Notes: generated by a model from the letters alone, not told the origin. DNA of 64,000 bases from Paenibacillus woosongensis (GCF_030122845.1 NZ_CP126084.1:2108001-2172000), one strand, 5' to 3'; positions 1 to 8,444 are shown, counted from the first letter of the stretch. Numbers and translations: made by a program.

Positions 1-156
1 ATCGCCTCGGCTATGGAGCAGGCGGTCAGCGATGCCTCCAGGCTGCAGGAGCTGATGAAGGAGCAGCAGGAAGCGGAGGCCGAGCTGGAGCGGCTGATGG
101 ACCGCTGGACGTATTTGAACGAGCTGGCGGAGAAAATTGAGCAGCAGAAGAGTTAA
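1..156 (+). CDS. ABC-F type ATPase, C-terminal fragment
   Basis: Only the last 51 codons are in the window; the gene begins upstream. The visible part is a highly charged, Glu/Lys/Gln-rich helix (SRLQELMKEQQEAEAELERL followed by MDRWTYLNELAEKI). This heptad-like coiled coil with a terminal WTYLNEL motif is what the C-terminal domain of Uup-type ABC-F translation factors looks like. No Walker motifs are visible because they would lie upstream, so the family call rests on the tail alone. A strong terminator follows 26 bases after the stop. Confidence 0.6.
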   Translation: MASAMEQAVSDASRLQELMKEQQEAEAELERLMDRWTYLNELAEKIEQQKS

Positions 157-181
157 GAGCAGAAGAGTTAAGCAAAATTTA

Positions 182-228
182 AGAGCACCCCATTCAGGAG
201 TATCGGCTCCTGATCGGGTGCTCTTTTT
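182..228 (+). terminator. Intrinsic terminator after the ABC-F fragment
   Basis: The stem AGAGCACCC / GGGTGCTCT has an inner GGAG...CTCC pairing and is followed by TTTT. It separates the leading gene from the convergent M42 peptidase gene. Confidence 0.85.
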
Positions 229-256
229 AGGTTGTTTAGCGGATGTTTCAGCGTCG

Positions 257-1294
257 TCAGCTCATCACATAAGCGGCCAGCAGCCGGGCCGTGTTCAAGA
301 CCGCTTGCTTATGTGTCCTTTCCATGGCATGCGAAGCATGGACTCCCGGACCAATCAGAGCGGCGCGAATGTTGCTGCCCCCGCGCAGTGCCGCAGACGC
401 GTCGGAGACGTAGTGCGGATAGATGTCGACCGCAAAAGGAATGTTGAGGTTCTGGGCGAGCTGGATCAGTTTGCCCGTCATTTCGTAGTCATAGGGCCCG
501 GTCGAATCTTTGGCGCAGATCGACACATCCGTTTCCTTGCAGCTTAGGTCATCGCCGATCGTCCCCATGTCCACGGCAATCATTTCATGGATGCCGCCAG
601 GCATCCATGAGGCGCCGTGACCGACTTCCTCGTAGTTAGAGATCAGCAGCACCACATCGTGCGCCGGCTGCCATCCTTCGCGCCGGCTTGATTCCAGCAG
701 TCCAAACAGAGCCACAACGCTAGCCTTATCATCGAGATGGCGGGATTTCACGTAGCCGCTTGGCGTAATGACTGGACGGGCATCAAACGATATGAAGTCG
801 CCGGGCATGATGCCCAGCTTCATTACGTCTTCTTTGCTGTTTACCAGCTCATCAATGCGAATTTCCATATGCTTCTCCTCGCGCGTGAAATCACGGGCAT
901 CGCTATAGACATGGACAGAGGGGCGTGATGTCAGGATCGTTCCGGTGTAGGTCTTGCCGCTCCGTGTATGGATCGTGCAGTATTCGTTCTCAATGCTCTG
1001 CATCATGAACCCGCCGATGGAGGTGATGGCCAGCATTCCCTGGGAGGTAATAGAACGAACCATTGCTCCCAAAGTGTCTACATGCGCGCTGAGGGCAATG
1101 CGCCGCGAGGAATCCTTCCCTTTCATCGTGATGATGGCCCCGCCTTTTTCGTTTTGGGTAACGGCAAAGCCAAGCGCTTTGGCTTCGGCTTCAATCACTT
1201 TCATGATGCGATGGGTGAAGCCGCTGGGGCTTGGTGTGTTAAGAAGCTTGGTCAGCAAGTCCAGCATATATGTTTCATTGGGTTGGATGTTCAT
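257..1294 (-). CDS. M42 family metallopeptidase (glutamyl/lysyl aminopeptidase type)
   Basis: This is a 345-residue cytosolic, dinuclear-metal aminopeptidase of the M42 (FrvX/YsdC/PepA) family that trims peptides. The metal and catalytic motifs appear in family order: SAHVDTLG (His ligand, about residue 68), RHLDDKASV (bridging Asp), NYEEVGHGAS (catalytic and ligand Glu), VDMGTIGDD, and a C-terminal HASHAMER His. The start at 1294 is preferred over the upstream ATG at 1330 because an AGAGGAGG site sits six bases before it and the family begins near this point. The start overlaps the end of the upstream LapA-type gene by 20 bases, so the two are probably translationally coupled. Confidence 0.93.
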   Translation of the reverse strand: MNIQPNETYMLDLLTKLLNTPSPSGFTHRIMKVIEAEAKALGFAVTQNEKGGAIITMKGKDSSRRIALSAHVDTLGAMVRSITSQGMLAITSIGGFMMQSIENEYCTIHTRSGKTYTGTILTSRPSVHVYSDARDFTREEKHMEIRIDELVNSKEDVMKLGIMPGDFISFDARPVITPSGYVKSRHLDDKASVVALFGLLESSRREGWQPAHDVVLLISNYEEVGHGASWMPGGIHEMIAVDMGTIGDDLSCKETDVSICAKDSTGPYDYEMTGKLIQLAQNLNIPFAVDIYPHYVSDASAALRGGSNIRAALIGPGVHASHAMERTHKQAVLNTARLLAAYVMS

Positions 1295-1598
1295 GATCAG
1301 CCTCCTCTGGTGCGGATTTTTCGTTATCAAGAAATTCGTAGCCAGTAGCTTCCTGGATTTGCGCTAGTTTGGCGCTGAGTATTTTGACTTCCTTCTGCAG
1401 CCGGTATCCTCGGTAGATCCCGAAGGAGCCAACGATAATTCCGCCGAGCAGGGTCGAACCCAGAATAAGTAGAATGAGCGGAATATGTACGGAATTGAAC
1501 AGCAGGTTGACTTGAACCGGCTCCACGTTAATGACGGCAAATAACGCCGTGATGAGTGCGAAGACGAGAGCAAGAATGAGAGACCATTGTAGCTTCAT
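1275..1598 (-). CDS. LapA/DUF1049-type small membrane protein
   Basis: A 107-residue protein with two membrane helices (about residues 5-25 and 40-62) and a cytoplasmic coiled-coil-prone tail rich in Lys, Gln and Glu. The pattern (short N-terminal helix, FNSVHIPL turn, Gly-rich second helix LGSTLLGGIIVGSFGIYRGY, then charged tail) is that of the LapA_dom/DUF1049 family. The family name comes from a Gram-negative LPS-assembly protein; in Gram-positives its role is unknown. The gene is first in a two-gene unit with the M42 peptidase and overlaps it. Confidence 0.8.
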   Translation of the reverse strand: MKLQWSLILALVFALITALFAVINVEPVQVNLLFNSVHIPLILLILGSTLLGGIIVGSFGIYRGYRLQKEVKILSAKLAQIQEATGYEFLDNEKSAPEEADHEHPTQ

Positions 1599-1674
1599 GT
1601 TTGTGCACCTTCCTTCTTGTATACAGTGTAAAATCCCTTACCCCAAAAGGGCAAGGGATTTCTCAATGAACCGG

Positions 1675-3465
1675 TTATTTCGTCAAGTTCTCCATTTGCT
1701 CGACCAACTCACCGAATACGCTCATCGCTTCGCGAATCGGCTCCGGCGAAGACATATCGACGCCGGCCTTTTTCAGGATGTTGATCGAATAGTCGCTGCC
1801 CCCGCTCTTGAGGAAGCCAAGATAGCGGTCAACGGCAGGCTGGCCTTCCTCCAGAATCTGTTTGGAGAAGCTCGTCGCCGCGCTGAAGCCGGTCGCGTAT
1901 TTGTACACGTAGAAGCTGGTGTAGAAATGCGGAATCCGCGCCCATTCCATCTCGATGTCTTGATCGACGGCCATCTCTTTGCCATGATACTTCACGTTGA
2001 GGTCATAGTAGATCTTGGACAGTTCCTGCGGCGTCAAGGACTCGCCGGATTCCGCGCGTTCATGAATCTGCTTCTCAAATTCCGCAAACATCGTTTGACG
2101 GAACACCGTGGTCCGGAATTGATCGGCATAGTAGGTAAGCAGGTACAGCTTTTGCTTTGGATCGGTCGATTTTTTCAATAAATAATCCATGAGCAGCGCT
2201 TCATTTGTCGTTGAGGCTACTTCAGCCAGGAAGATCGTATATTGGGCATCCCGGTATTTCAGATTCTCATCCGAGAAATAGGAGTGCAGGGCATGGCCCA
2301 TTTCATGCGCCAGCGTGAACATGCTGTTCAGGTTGTTCTTATGGTTCAGGAGCACGTATGGATGCGTGCCGTAGGCCCCCCAGCTGTAAGCTCCCGTACG
2401 TTTGCCTTCATTCTCGTACACGTCAATCCAGCGATTGTCGAGGCCCTCGCGCAGCACATTCAGATAATTCTCGCCAAGCGGCTTCAAGCCCTCGAGCAGC
2501 ATCTCCTTGGCTTCCTCATACGAGATGTCCCATTTGTATTCCTCCACAAGCGGCGCGAAGAGGTCGTACATATGCAGCTCATCGACGCCAAGCAGCTTCT
2601 TCCGCAGCTGCAAATAACGGTGAAGCAGCGGGAGGCTCTCGTGGATCGTATCGATCAGATTCGTGTAAACCTCTTTTGGAATGTTATCGCCGTACAGGGA
2701 CATCTCCAAAACGGAAGGATATTTGCGAACCCGGGAGTAGAACATGTTCTTGTTAATGTTGGCGCTAAGCGTAGCGGCAATCGTATTCTTCTGTTTGCCG
2801 TAGGTTTCGTATACGGCCTTAAAGGCCCGCTCCCGGACCTCCCGATTCGGATTTTCGAGAAATTGAATATAGCTGCCGTGGGTCAGTTCCACTTCCTTGC
2901 CGTGCTCGTCTTTAATTTTTGGGAACTTCATGTCGGCATTGTTGATCATTCCGAAAATTTGCTGCGGCGCCTGCGACAGATTGCCGACCTGGGCCAGCAG
3001 AGCTTCTTCGGTTTTACTGAGGACGTGCGCCTTCTCGCGCTTGATTTCCTGCAAAGTAAATTTGTAGTCGGCAAGCTGCGGATCGCTAATGTAGCTGTCC
3101 AGCTGCTCCTCAGGCAGAGCCAGAATTTCCGGCGTAATGAACGACAGGGCTTCGCTGACTTCGACGCTAAGCTTTTTGGCTTTCTGGACAAGAGCTTGAT
3201 ATGTAGGATTTGTCGTGTCCTGATCATGGCTCAGGTGGGCGTAAACATACAGGCGTTCAATACGCAGGGAAAGATCGTCCTCCAAAGCGAATACCGCTTT
3301 GACGCTATCAGGCGTACTCAGCTTGCCTTCGAATTCGGCCGCCTTATTCTTCAACTGCTTCAGCTCTTCAAATGCGGCGTCCCAGTCTTTCTGGCTCGGG
3401 AACAAATCTTCTAATTGCCAGCATTTCTCTGGCTGAACTTCAGAACGTTTCGGTAATGTGGTCAT
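1675..3465 (-). CDS. pepF: Oligoendopeptidase F (M3 family)
   Basis: A 596-residue M3B zinc metallopeptidase that cuts oligopeptides of roughly 7-17 residues, normally in the cytoplasm. The zinc site is TLAHEMGHALHSYFSDE (HExxH) and the distal Glu lies in IFLAEVASTTNEALL. The start MTTLPKRSEV matches the usual family N-terminus and has an AAAGGAGG site. The reading frame stays open for 50 more codons upstream. That extension contains a second ATG at 3594 with its own GGGAGG site and encodes a classic signal peptide (MKIKSISLLPLLLSSSLLIA, then an AGA-type cleavage site). A secreted longer form is therefore possible. Confidence 0.93.
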   Translation of the reverse strand: MTTLPKRSEVQPEKCWQLEDLFPSQKDWDAAFEELKQLKNKAAEFEGKLSTPDSVKAVFALEDDLSLRIERLYVYAHLSHDQDTTNPTYQALVQKAKKLSVEVSEALSFITPEILALPEEQLDSYISDPQLADYKFTLQEIKREKAHVLSKTEEALLAQVGNLSQAPQQIFGMINNADMKFPKIKDEHGKEVELTHGSYIQFLENPNREVRERAFKAVYETYGKQKNTIAATLSANINKNMFYSRVRKYPSVLEMSLYGDNIPKEVYTNLIDTIHESLPLLHRYLQLRKKLLGVDELHMYDLFAPLVEEYKWDISYEEAKEMLLEGLKPLGENYLNVLREGLDNRWIDVYENEGKRTGAYSWGAYGTHPYVLLNHKNNLNSMFTLAHEMGHALHSYFSDENLKYRDAQYTIFLAEVASTTNEALLMDYLLKKSTDPKQKLYLLTYYADQFRTTVFRQTMFAEFEKQIHERAESGESLTPQELSKIYYDLNVKYHGKEMAVDQDIEMEWARIPHFYTSFYVYKYATGFSAATSFSKQILEEGQPAVDRYLGFLKSGGSDYSINILKKAGVDMSSPEPIREAMSVFGELVEQMENLTK

Positions 3466-3718
3466 GGGTATCCTCCTTTGAATTGGATAAGCCTTCGGCC
3501 GGGTGTTTGCGCCGGCCATATCGCCGGGTATAGCCGCTATCAGCAGGGAGGAGGACAGCAGGAGGGGGAGCAGGGAAATGCTTTTTATTTTCATAGGAAC
3601 CTCCCTCGGAATCACTTGTGGAGATTGCTCTAGTATGTCCTTCTGTCCCGGAATCTACTCCGCAAAGAGCGAATGAGGAATAGATGGTCCCCGTCACATC
3701 CTCTCCAGAGTAGGCGCG

Positions 3719-3889
3719 CTATACCAGAAAACTGTAAATGATAAGACCGAATGCAAAGGCAATCATCAGGCTGGCAAAAATGGCAAGCCAGCGCCGGATT
3801 TTGGGCTGGACTTGATTCTTGCTCAGAATCAGCACGATACCAAGAGCGAACGCGGAAATGATAAAGATCAAATGGTTTGAACTGTCCAT
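3719..3889 (-). CDS. Small two-helix membrane protein, unknown
   Basis: A 56-residue protein starting MDSSNHLIFI with two hydrophobic helices (LIFIISAFALGIVLILSK and WLAIFASLMIAFAFGLIIYS) separated by a short basic loop. An AAAGGAGA site lies about 13 bases before this ATG, which is long but the only good option; an alternative in-frame ATG at 3967 would overlap the preceding gene. It lies 41 bases downstream of a 77-residue hypothetical gene and probably shares its transcript. The family is not recognised. Confidence 0.6.
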   Translation of the reverse strand: MDSSNHLIFIISAFALGIVLILSKNQVQPKIRRWLAIFASLMIAFAFGLIIYSFLV

Positions 3890-3930
3890 GGTCTTGATAG
3901 GTTCTCCTTTATATAAGGTAATCAGGCGGT

Positions 3931-4164
3931 TTAAATTTGCTTGAAGGCGTTCATGATGTCGTTCCATTCCTCTTCCCTGCCAGCGAATTCTTCTTTGGGG
4001 AAGCGGCTTTCGGCCCAGTTCATCAGTGCAGGCCGGCTAAGAAACGTATGGCATTCCTCGCCCCATTGATCGGAAATTTCCCGAAGGACGATATACTTGC
4101 CTTGAACTTCTACCGTCATCATATTCCATTTGTCTCGTTTGTATATTTCGTGTTTTTTGATCAT
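3931..4164 (-). CDS. Conserved hypothetical protein, 77 aa
   Basis: A soluble, Trp- and Glu-rich small protein (WGEECHTFLSRPALMNWAESRF). A GGAGA site precedes the ATG by nine bases. No known domain is recognised; the compact mixed sequence without a signal peptide or TM segment suggests a cytoplasmic protein. It is first of a probable two-gene unit with the small membrane protein downstream. Confidence 0.6.
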   Translation of the reverse strand: MIKKHEIYKRDKWNMMTVEVQGKYIVLREISDQWGEECHTFLSRPALMNWAESRFPKEEFAGREEEWNDIMNAFKQI

Positions 4165-4302
4165 CTTTGTCGTTCTCCGATCATCGTTTATTGGCGGTTG
4201 TATTTTTTATGTAAAATGATAACTCACGCCCGGTACGAAAGCAAATAAAAACACCGGAAGCGGTTCATTAAAAAAATGCTTGTCTGCATGGCAAATGATA
4301 CG

Positions 4303-4331
4303 TTGCATTGTATCAAACCATGGAGTATAAT
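4303..4331 (+). promoter_or_regulatory. Sigma-A type promoter of the cold-shock gene
   Basis: TTGCAT and TATAAT are separated by exactly 17 bases, giving a start near 4338 and a leader of about 40 bases ahead of the AGGAGGT site at 4363-4369. Confidence 0.75.
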
Positions 4332-4377
4332 ATGGATATTCGTCAATGATGGCGATTATTTTTAGGAGGTTGTTCAT

Positions 4378-4575
4378 TTGAAAGGTACAGTTAAATGGTT
4401 TAACGCAGAAAAAGGCTATGGCTTCATCCAAGTTGAAGGCGGCGAAGACGTATTCGTGCATTTCTCCGCAATTCAAGGCGAAGGATTCAAAACACTAGAA
4501 GAAGGCCAAGCCGTTGAGTTCGAAATCACCGACGGTAACCGTGGTCCTCAAGCCGCTAACGTAATCAAATTATAA
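4378..4575 (+). CDS. cspB: Cold-shock protein (CspA/CspB family)
   Basis: A 65-residue single cold-shock domain, the normal full length. It carries RNP1 (KGYGFIQV) and RNP2 (DVFVHFSAI), the aromatic/basic strands that bind single-stranded RNA and DNA. It begins with TTG, placed nine bases after AGGAGGT; no ATG is available. These proteins act as RNA chaperones, but the leader here is short, unlike the long leaders of cold-inducible csp genes. Single-gene unit with its own promoter and terminator. Confidence 0.95.
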   Translation: MKGTVKWFNAEKGYGFIQVEGGEDVFVHFSAIQGEGFKTLEEGQAVEFEITDGNRGPQAANVIKL

Positions 4576-4638
4576 GATTTCTTCCGCACTAGCGGATCAC
4601 TTATAAGGTTTGGTTTCAAGAAGGCTTAAATATGAAAG

Positions 4639-4667
4639 ACACAGCTCTTAACGGGCTGTGTTTTTTT
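4639..4667 (+). terminator. Terminator of the cold-shock gene
   Basis: A seven-pair stem ACACAGC/GCTGTGT is followed by seven T residues. Confidence 0.85.
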
Positions 4668-4759
4668 GTTGTCTTCTTTTTAACTTGTATATCATGGGGA
4701 CAATAAAATGGCTGAAATGAACATCAATTCTGAACAGGGGGACTTCGAGAGGTATTGCA

Positions 4760-4960
4760 CTAAAGATGAACAAGAATATTGACAAGCTTCCCGAAAGGAT
4801 CTCGTACAAAAAAACGCCGAACCTGCCACGGTTCATCAACGGGTCCATGCTCAATTGGAATCCCCGCCTTTGTTATGCGAGTTAAAATATCTTCAAGGTC
4901 ATCAACTTCATTTTCACATTCTCCTAAATTTTTATTCTGGTGACCAGGTATTCTTTCCAT
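4760..4960 (-). pseudogene. VOC/glyoxalase family remnant (C-terminal half)
   Basis: These 66 codons encode only the last part of a vicinal-oxygen-chelate (glyoxalase/bleomycin resistance) domain: VDDLEDILTRITKAGIPIEH, then PWQVRRFFVRDPFGKLVNIL. The RRFFVRDPFGKLVNI strand-turn-strand is the typical VOC C-terminal motif. Full proteins are about 120 residues, so the first beta-alpha-beta-beta-beta module is missing. The first residues (MERIPGHQNKN) do not look like VOC sequence. An ATG with a GGGGAGAG site and AT-rich upstream DNA is present, so a short product could still be made, but a one-module VOC protein is not expected to work. Confidence 0.65.
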
Positions 4961-5067
4961 TTGTGTTAACTCTCCCCAAATATATTATATAATTAAGATG
5001 GATTTTATCTTTACTTCTTAACTTCCGAATACAACATTTAAAAAATCGGAAGCGCCTAGCTATTGAA

Positions 5068-5451
5068 ATGAGCGCTAAATTTAGGAGGGCTTTGGATGAA
5101 AAAGCGTTAGTAATCATACTTGCTGTGCCGATTTTTCTTGCACTCTGGTCATGTTCAAACCAACACAACTTACAAAGCTGGGCATTTGATGTTGTGACAT
5201 GGAACCATGAAGTATATAAAATTACAAATGAAGCTGTTACTGAAATTGATGATGAAATTGGTACAATAAAAAAACATTTCACAAATGAATCCAGTGAGCT
5301 GCCGAATCTGTTTTCTAATAAATACAAAGGTACAAAATTGTTTAAAATTAAAAATGTCGAAACGAATGATTATATTGCAGTTCAAGATGATGGTTTATAT
5401 TATAAAGCAGAGAAAATGGAAGGGATGAAAATCGAGACGGCGCAAGCCTAG
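5068..5451 (+). pseudogene. Lipoprotein-like gene, frameshifted near its start
   Basis: From about 5107 the frame encodes a lipoprotein signal (ALVIILAVPIFLALWSCSNQ, lipobox Cys) and a roughly 100-residue extracytoplasmic domain (VTWNHEVYKITNEAVTEIDD...LFSNKYKGTKLFKIKNVETN). The in-frame ATG at 5068 has no ribosome site. The natural start is the ATG at 5096 behind AGGAGGG, but it reads ATG AAA AAG CGT TAG. One more A in the AAAAA run (5098-5102) would give Met-Lys-Lys joined directly to the signal peptide. A one-base loss in a homopolymer is the simplest reading. The last codons (GMKIETAQA) belong to the regulator relic described next. Confidence 0.6.
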
Positions 5452-5508
5452 GCCGACAAATTCGAGGTATCCAGGCGAACAATGCTGCGATATGGTGGCG
5501 CTATCTGA
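5425..5508 (+). pseudogene. Relic of a YafY/WYL-type HTH regulator
   Basis: Reading from the ATG at 5425 gives MKIETAQA, a TAG stop, then ADKFEVSRRTMLRY. With Leu at the stop this is the N-terminal helix-turn-helix of YafY/DeoR-like WYL regulators (T-AQ-LADKFEVSRRTI-RD). About 15 residues seem to be missing between MKI and TAQ, and the remaining roughly 250 residues are absent. The relic abuts the ribosome site of the downstream toroid gene. Confidence 0.6.
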
Positions 5509-5524
5509 AAGGAGGAGGCCGGTT

Positions 5525-6421
5525 ATGAGCAGGCGGTTGAATGGCGGTGAAACAGTAGAACTTGCCAGAAGCTTTATCTATAACAGCGCCCGGCTGCTGG
5601 ATCGAATGCGCTTTGCTTATCATTTTGAGCATGGCTCCAAACAGAAGGTTATTCAAGCACTCAAATCGTATCAAAATGAGGACGGCGGGTTTGGCCATGC
5701 CCTTGAACCGGATATGCGCTGTCCGGACAGTCAGCCGGTGACTACGGAAATGGCTCTTTCGCTGATCGATGAAATGGACGGCTGGGATTCCGAGCTTTTG
5801 CCCCCGCTCCTGTCTTATTTGCAAGAGCTTACTCTCCCCGGCGGAGGTTTGCCGCGGGCAACGACTGCAGTTAATCGTTATGGCCATGCTCCGTGGTGGG
5901 AGACGGAAAGGGATGGCATACCTTCCTTGAACCCTACGGGCAAGATTATCGGCCTGTTATTGAAGAGTCCGTTTCGGGAGCCGCTGCTGAAGAAGGAGTG
6001 GTTCCAAACCAACATATCGTTTATTTGGAGCTCCCTGGAGAATGGGCCTCCCGGCGATTATCATGAGGGAGAGCAGTGGAGCGTGTTTTTGGCTAACGCA
6101 CCGGATGCTGATCGGGCAGCCAGGTATTATGGCGTGCTTGATGAATGGCTGGGCTCTCCCGGTGTTATTGAGCGCGATCCGCTTGCCGAGGGGTATGTCC
6201 AGAAGGTGCTTGATTATGCTCCTACACCGGCAAGTTATGCCTATCGCTTTGTTACATCGGACGAGGTGAATCTGCATTTGGAGGAGCTTCTGCGCCAGCA
6301 GCAGTCTGACGGAGGGTGGCCGATTTCCTGGCCGGCCGTAAGTACTGCTTCAGAGCAGGAGTGGCGGGGATACGTGACGATAAATCATCTCATGACGCTT
6401 CGCGCATATGGGCGATTGTAA
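5525..6421 (+). CDS. Prenyltransferase/squalene-cyclase-like alpha-toroid protein
   Basis: A 298-residue protein with the repeats of alpha6-alpha6 toroids: LKSYQNEDGGFGHALEPD near residue 50 and LRQQQSDGGWPISWP near the C-terminus (the Q-x-x-DGG-[FW] pattern of prenyltransferase and terpene-cyclase repeats). It lacks an obvious DxDD cyclase acid motif, so an enzymatic role is not shown. The start at 5525 is chosen because GAAAGGAGGAGG precedes it; an upstream ATG-less extension to 5492 runs into the regulator relic. Proteins like this are often encoded beside YafY-type regulators, which fits the relic immediately upstream. Confidence 0.75.
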   Translation: MSRRLNGGETVELARSFIYNSARLLDRMRFAYHFEHGSKQKVIQALKSYQNEDGGFGHALEPDMRCPDSQPVTTEMALSLIDEMDGWDSELLPPLLSYLQELTLPGGGLPRATTAVNRYGHAPWWETERDGIPSLNPTGKIIGLLLKSPFREPLLKKEWFQTNISFIWSSLENGPPGDYHEGEQWSVFLANAPDADRAARYYGVLDEWLGSPGVIERDPLAEGYVQKVLDYAPTPASYAYRFVTSDEVNLHLEELLRQQQSDGGWPISWPAVSTASEQEWRGYVTINHLMTLRAYGRL

Positions 6422-6444
6422 GAAAATACAGGTTGGGAATAAAA

Positions 6445-6481
6445 ACGGACTGGTCAAAGGATGCATCCCTGATCAGTCCGT
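6445..6481 (-). terminator. Terminator between toroid and nitroreductase genes
   Basis: A 12-pair stem ACGGACTGGTCA/TGATCAGTCCGT (one G-T pair). On the minus strand it is followed by TTTTTAT, so it mainly ends the nitroreductase transcript; it can also stop the convergent gene. Confidence 0.8.
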
Positions 6482-6492
6482 CGTTATTTCTC

Positions 6493-7140
6493 TTATTCCA
6501 CAATGCGCAGGATTTCCGCGACTTCCTTGCGGGGCGTCGCTTTCGGCGAGATAGCGGGATGGCCTAGCGCAATGACCATGTTCACACCGCGGTCTTCCGG
6601 AATTTCGAGGTATTCCCGAAGCTTGTCCTCTGCCAGCAGAACAGGTCCTGTCATCGGGCAGGTCGCCAGTCCCTTCGCGTGGGCTGCGAGCATTAAGTTC
6701 TGCGTAGCCAGACAGCTGCTCTTCAAGCCTTCCTCCGTCCAAACCTCCGGTTCTACGAATGCGATAGGATCGAAGATCCGCTCCCTGAACTTAGACGTAT
6801 ACGGGGTAGAGAGGCATACGATCAGCACAGGGGCTCCCGCGAAAGCGGTGGCGTACGGTCCAAAGGATTTGACGAGCAGCTTGGCTTCCCTTGCCAATCC
6901 ATTTCCTTCGGCACGCGCGGCAATTTCATGCAGCCTCTCCCAGGTGAAGTCCTCAATATGCTTGATTTTCTCCTTATTGACTACGGCGATGAATTCCCAA
7001 GTCTGCGAGTTCGTATCGCTAGGGGCAAAGCGGGCACAATCGATGATTTCTTCGATATCCGAAATGGCAACAGGCTCCTCCGTAAAGTCCCGTATGCTTC
7101 GGCGGGTCGTGATGATGTCCCGGAATTGATAAAAATCCAT
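6493..7140 (-). CDS. Nitroreductase family protein (FMN-dependent)
   Basis: A 215-residue member of the FMN-binding nitroreductase fold. It starts FRDIITTRRSIRDFTEEPV (the RRSxRxF phosphate-binding motif), has the ARFAPSDTNSQTWEF flavin loop, a central LMLAAHAKGLATCPMTG helix-turn and ends with IALGHPAISP. Such enzymes reduce quinones, nitro compounds or flavins with NAD(P)H; the substrate cannot be told from sequence. It stands alone between two convergent or tandem units. Confidence 0.92.
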   Translation of the reverse strand: MDFYQFRDIITTRRSIRDFTEEPVAISDIEEIIDCARFAPSDTNSQTWEFIAVVNKEKIKHIEDFTWERLHEIAARAEGNGLAREAKLLVKSFGPYATAFAGAPVLIVCLSTPYTSKFRERIFDPIAFVEPEVWTEEGLKSSCLATQNLMLAAHAKGLATCPMTGPVLLAEDKLREYLEIPEDRGVNMVIALGHPAISPKATPRKEVAEILRIVE

Positions 7141-7244
7141 AATATCCCACCTTCGTTTCGTTTAACAGTAGGTACTATAATCTGCTCTTAATTATAACGT
7201 ATGAGGCGGGCTTTGAACAGAAGACGGTTTATTTGGCGTATTTA

Positions 7245-8444
7245 TTATAGGTCATGATGAGTAGCCGAGTGACTGCTGTGCACCTTTGCTTTGGATCTGT
7301 AAAAATAACGGCTGGCAAAGCCGATAAAAGCCAGTAAAGAGGTGCCCATGGCCGCAAAATAGAAATTCTCCCTGCCAAAATGCTCAAATACCATGCCGCC
7401 GAATGCCCCGCTGCATAGTCCCGACAAGCTTGACCACATGACCGTAAACAGGGCAAGTCCGGTAGCCTGAAATTGGGCCGGAATGAGGCGGGAGAGCATG
7501 CGTATGGCCGTAACATAGAAAATGCCGAAGGAGACTCCATGCATGAATTGAATGAGCAGTATGTTGGTTGCCGAATCTGATAATCCTACCAGCATGAATC
7601 TTAAGGCGAACATCAGGCTTGCTAAAAGCAACAGAGGAAGCTCCTTGAATTTCGCACCATATTTGGTGAGCAGCAAAAAGATCGGAATTTCCGAGAAGGC
7701 CGACAGGAGCATGGCCCAGCCGACTAGTTCTTGTCCGGCTCCGAGGTCATGCAGCGAGATGGACAGGAAAGCATCGTTCATCCGCATGCCAAGAGCAAGG
7801 CAAAATACGCAGCCCAGGAACCAGAGCAGCTCTTTTTGCTTCAGGATCGATAAGACGCCGGAGAAGTTAACCCTCGCTACGCTGGTTGCCTGATCTTTGA
7901 CGAATAGCGTCAGGAACAACGCCGTACCCGCTATAATCATCGATACCCCCATGGTTGTGATGGAAGGTATGGTTGACAGGACATAACCGATCAGCAGTGC
8001 AAAAATCGCAAAGCCGATCGAACCGAAAATGCGGATTGACACAAAGTTCTTCTTGTGGCGGTTTGCTGTCGAGATTGCGATCGAGTCGGATAGCGGAAGC
8101 ACGGGATAGAAGAAGGAATAGTACAATGTAATAATGAGCATAATGACCGCAAATTTCGTCGTCATCGAAAGGAAAAAGGACATTAGCAGCTGGCCTGCCA
8201 GCAGGATGAGGAGTATTTTCTTAATGGTGCGGAAGCGATCGCTTGCATAGCTCCACAGCAGATTGGATATTAACGAGATCATCGGGCCGACGGCGTAGAT
8301 GTAGCCGATCTGTGTTCTGGAAAATCCCAGGTCTGCATAAAACAGAGGGAAATAAGAAGCTACCAGCGCACTGGTTCCATAAATCGTAAAAATAAGGGCT
8401 CTGAGCCAGGATACTTCTGAGCGGGCCAAGTGTTGTGATTTCAT
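7245..8444 (-). CDS. MFS transporter (MFS_1_like/LacY-type)
   Basis: A 399-residue protein with 12 predicted membrane helices. The N-terminal half has LGFSRTQIGYIYAVGPMISLISNLLWSYASDRF, the loop 2-3 gate region ending in DRF. The overall length, the early start of helix 1 and the MHGVSFGIFYVTAIRML helix resemble the MFS_1_like group (HcaT/LacY/nucleoside permease relatives) rather than drug exporters. The substrate is unknown. It is divergent from the hypothetical gene at 8609 with a 164-base shared promoter region. Confidence 0.85.
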   Translation of the reverse strand: MKSQHLARSEVSWLRALIFTIYGTSALVASYFPLFYADLGFSRTQIGYIYAVGPMISLISNLLWSYASDRFRTIKKILLILLAGQLLMSFFLSMTTKFAVIMLIITLYYSFFYPVLPLSDSIAISTANRHKKNFVSIRIFGSIGFAIFALLIGYVLSTIPSITTMGVSMIIAGTALFLTLFVKDQATSVARVNFSGVLSILKQKELLWFLGCVFCLALGMRMNDAFLSISLHDLGAGQELVGWAMLLSAFSEIPIFLLLTKYGAKFKELPLLLLASLMFALRFMLVGLSDSATNILLIQFMHGVSFGIFYVTAIRMLSRLIPAQFQATGLALFTVMWSSLSGLCSGAFGGMVFEHFGRENFYFAAMGTSLLAFIGFASRYFYRSKAKVHSSHSATHHDL

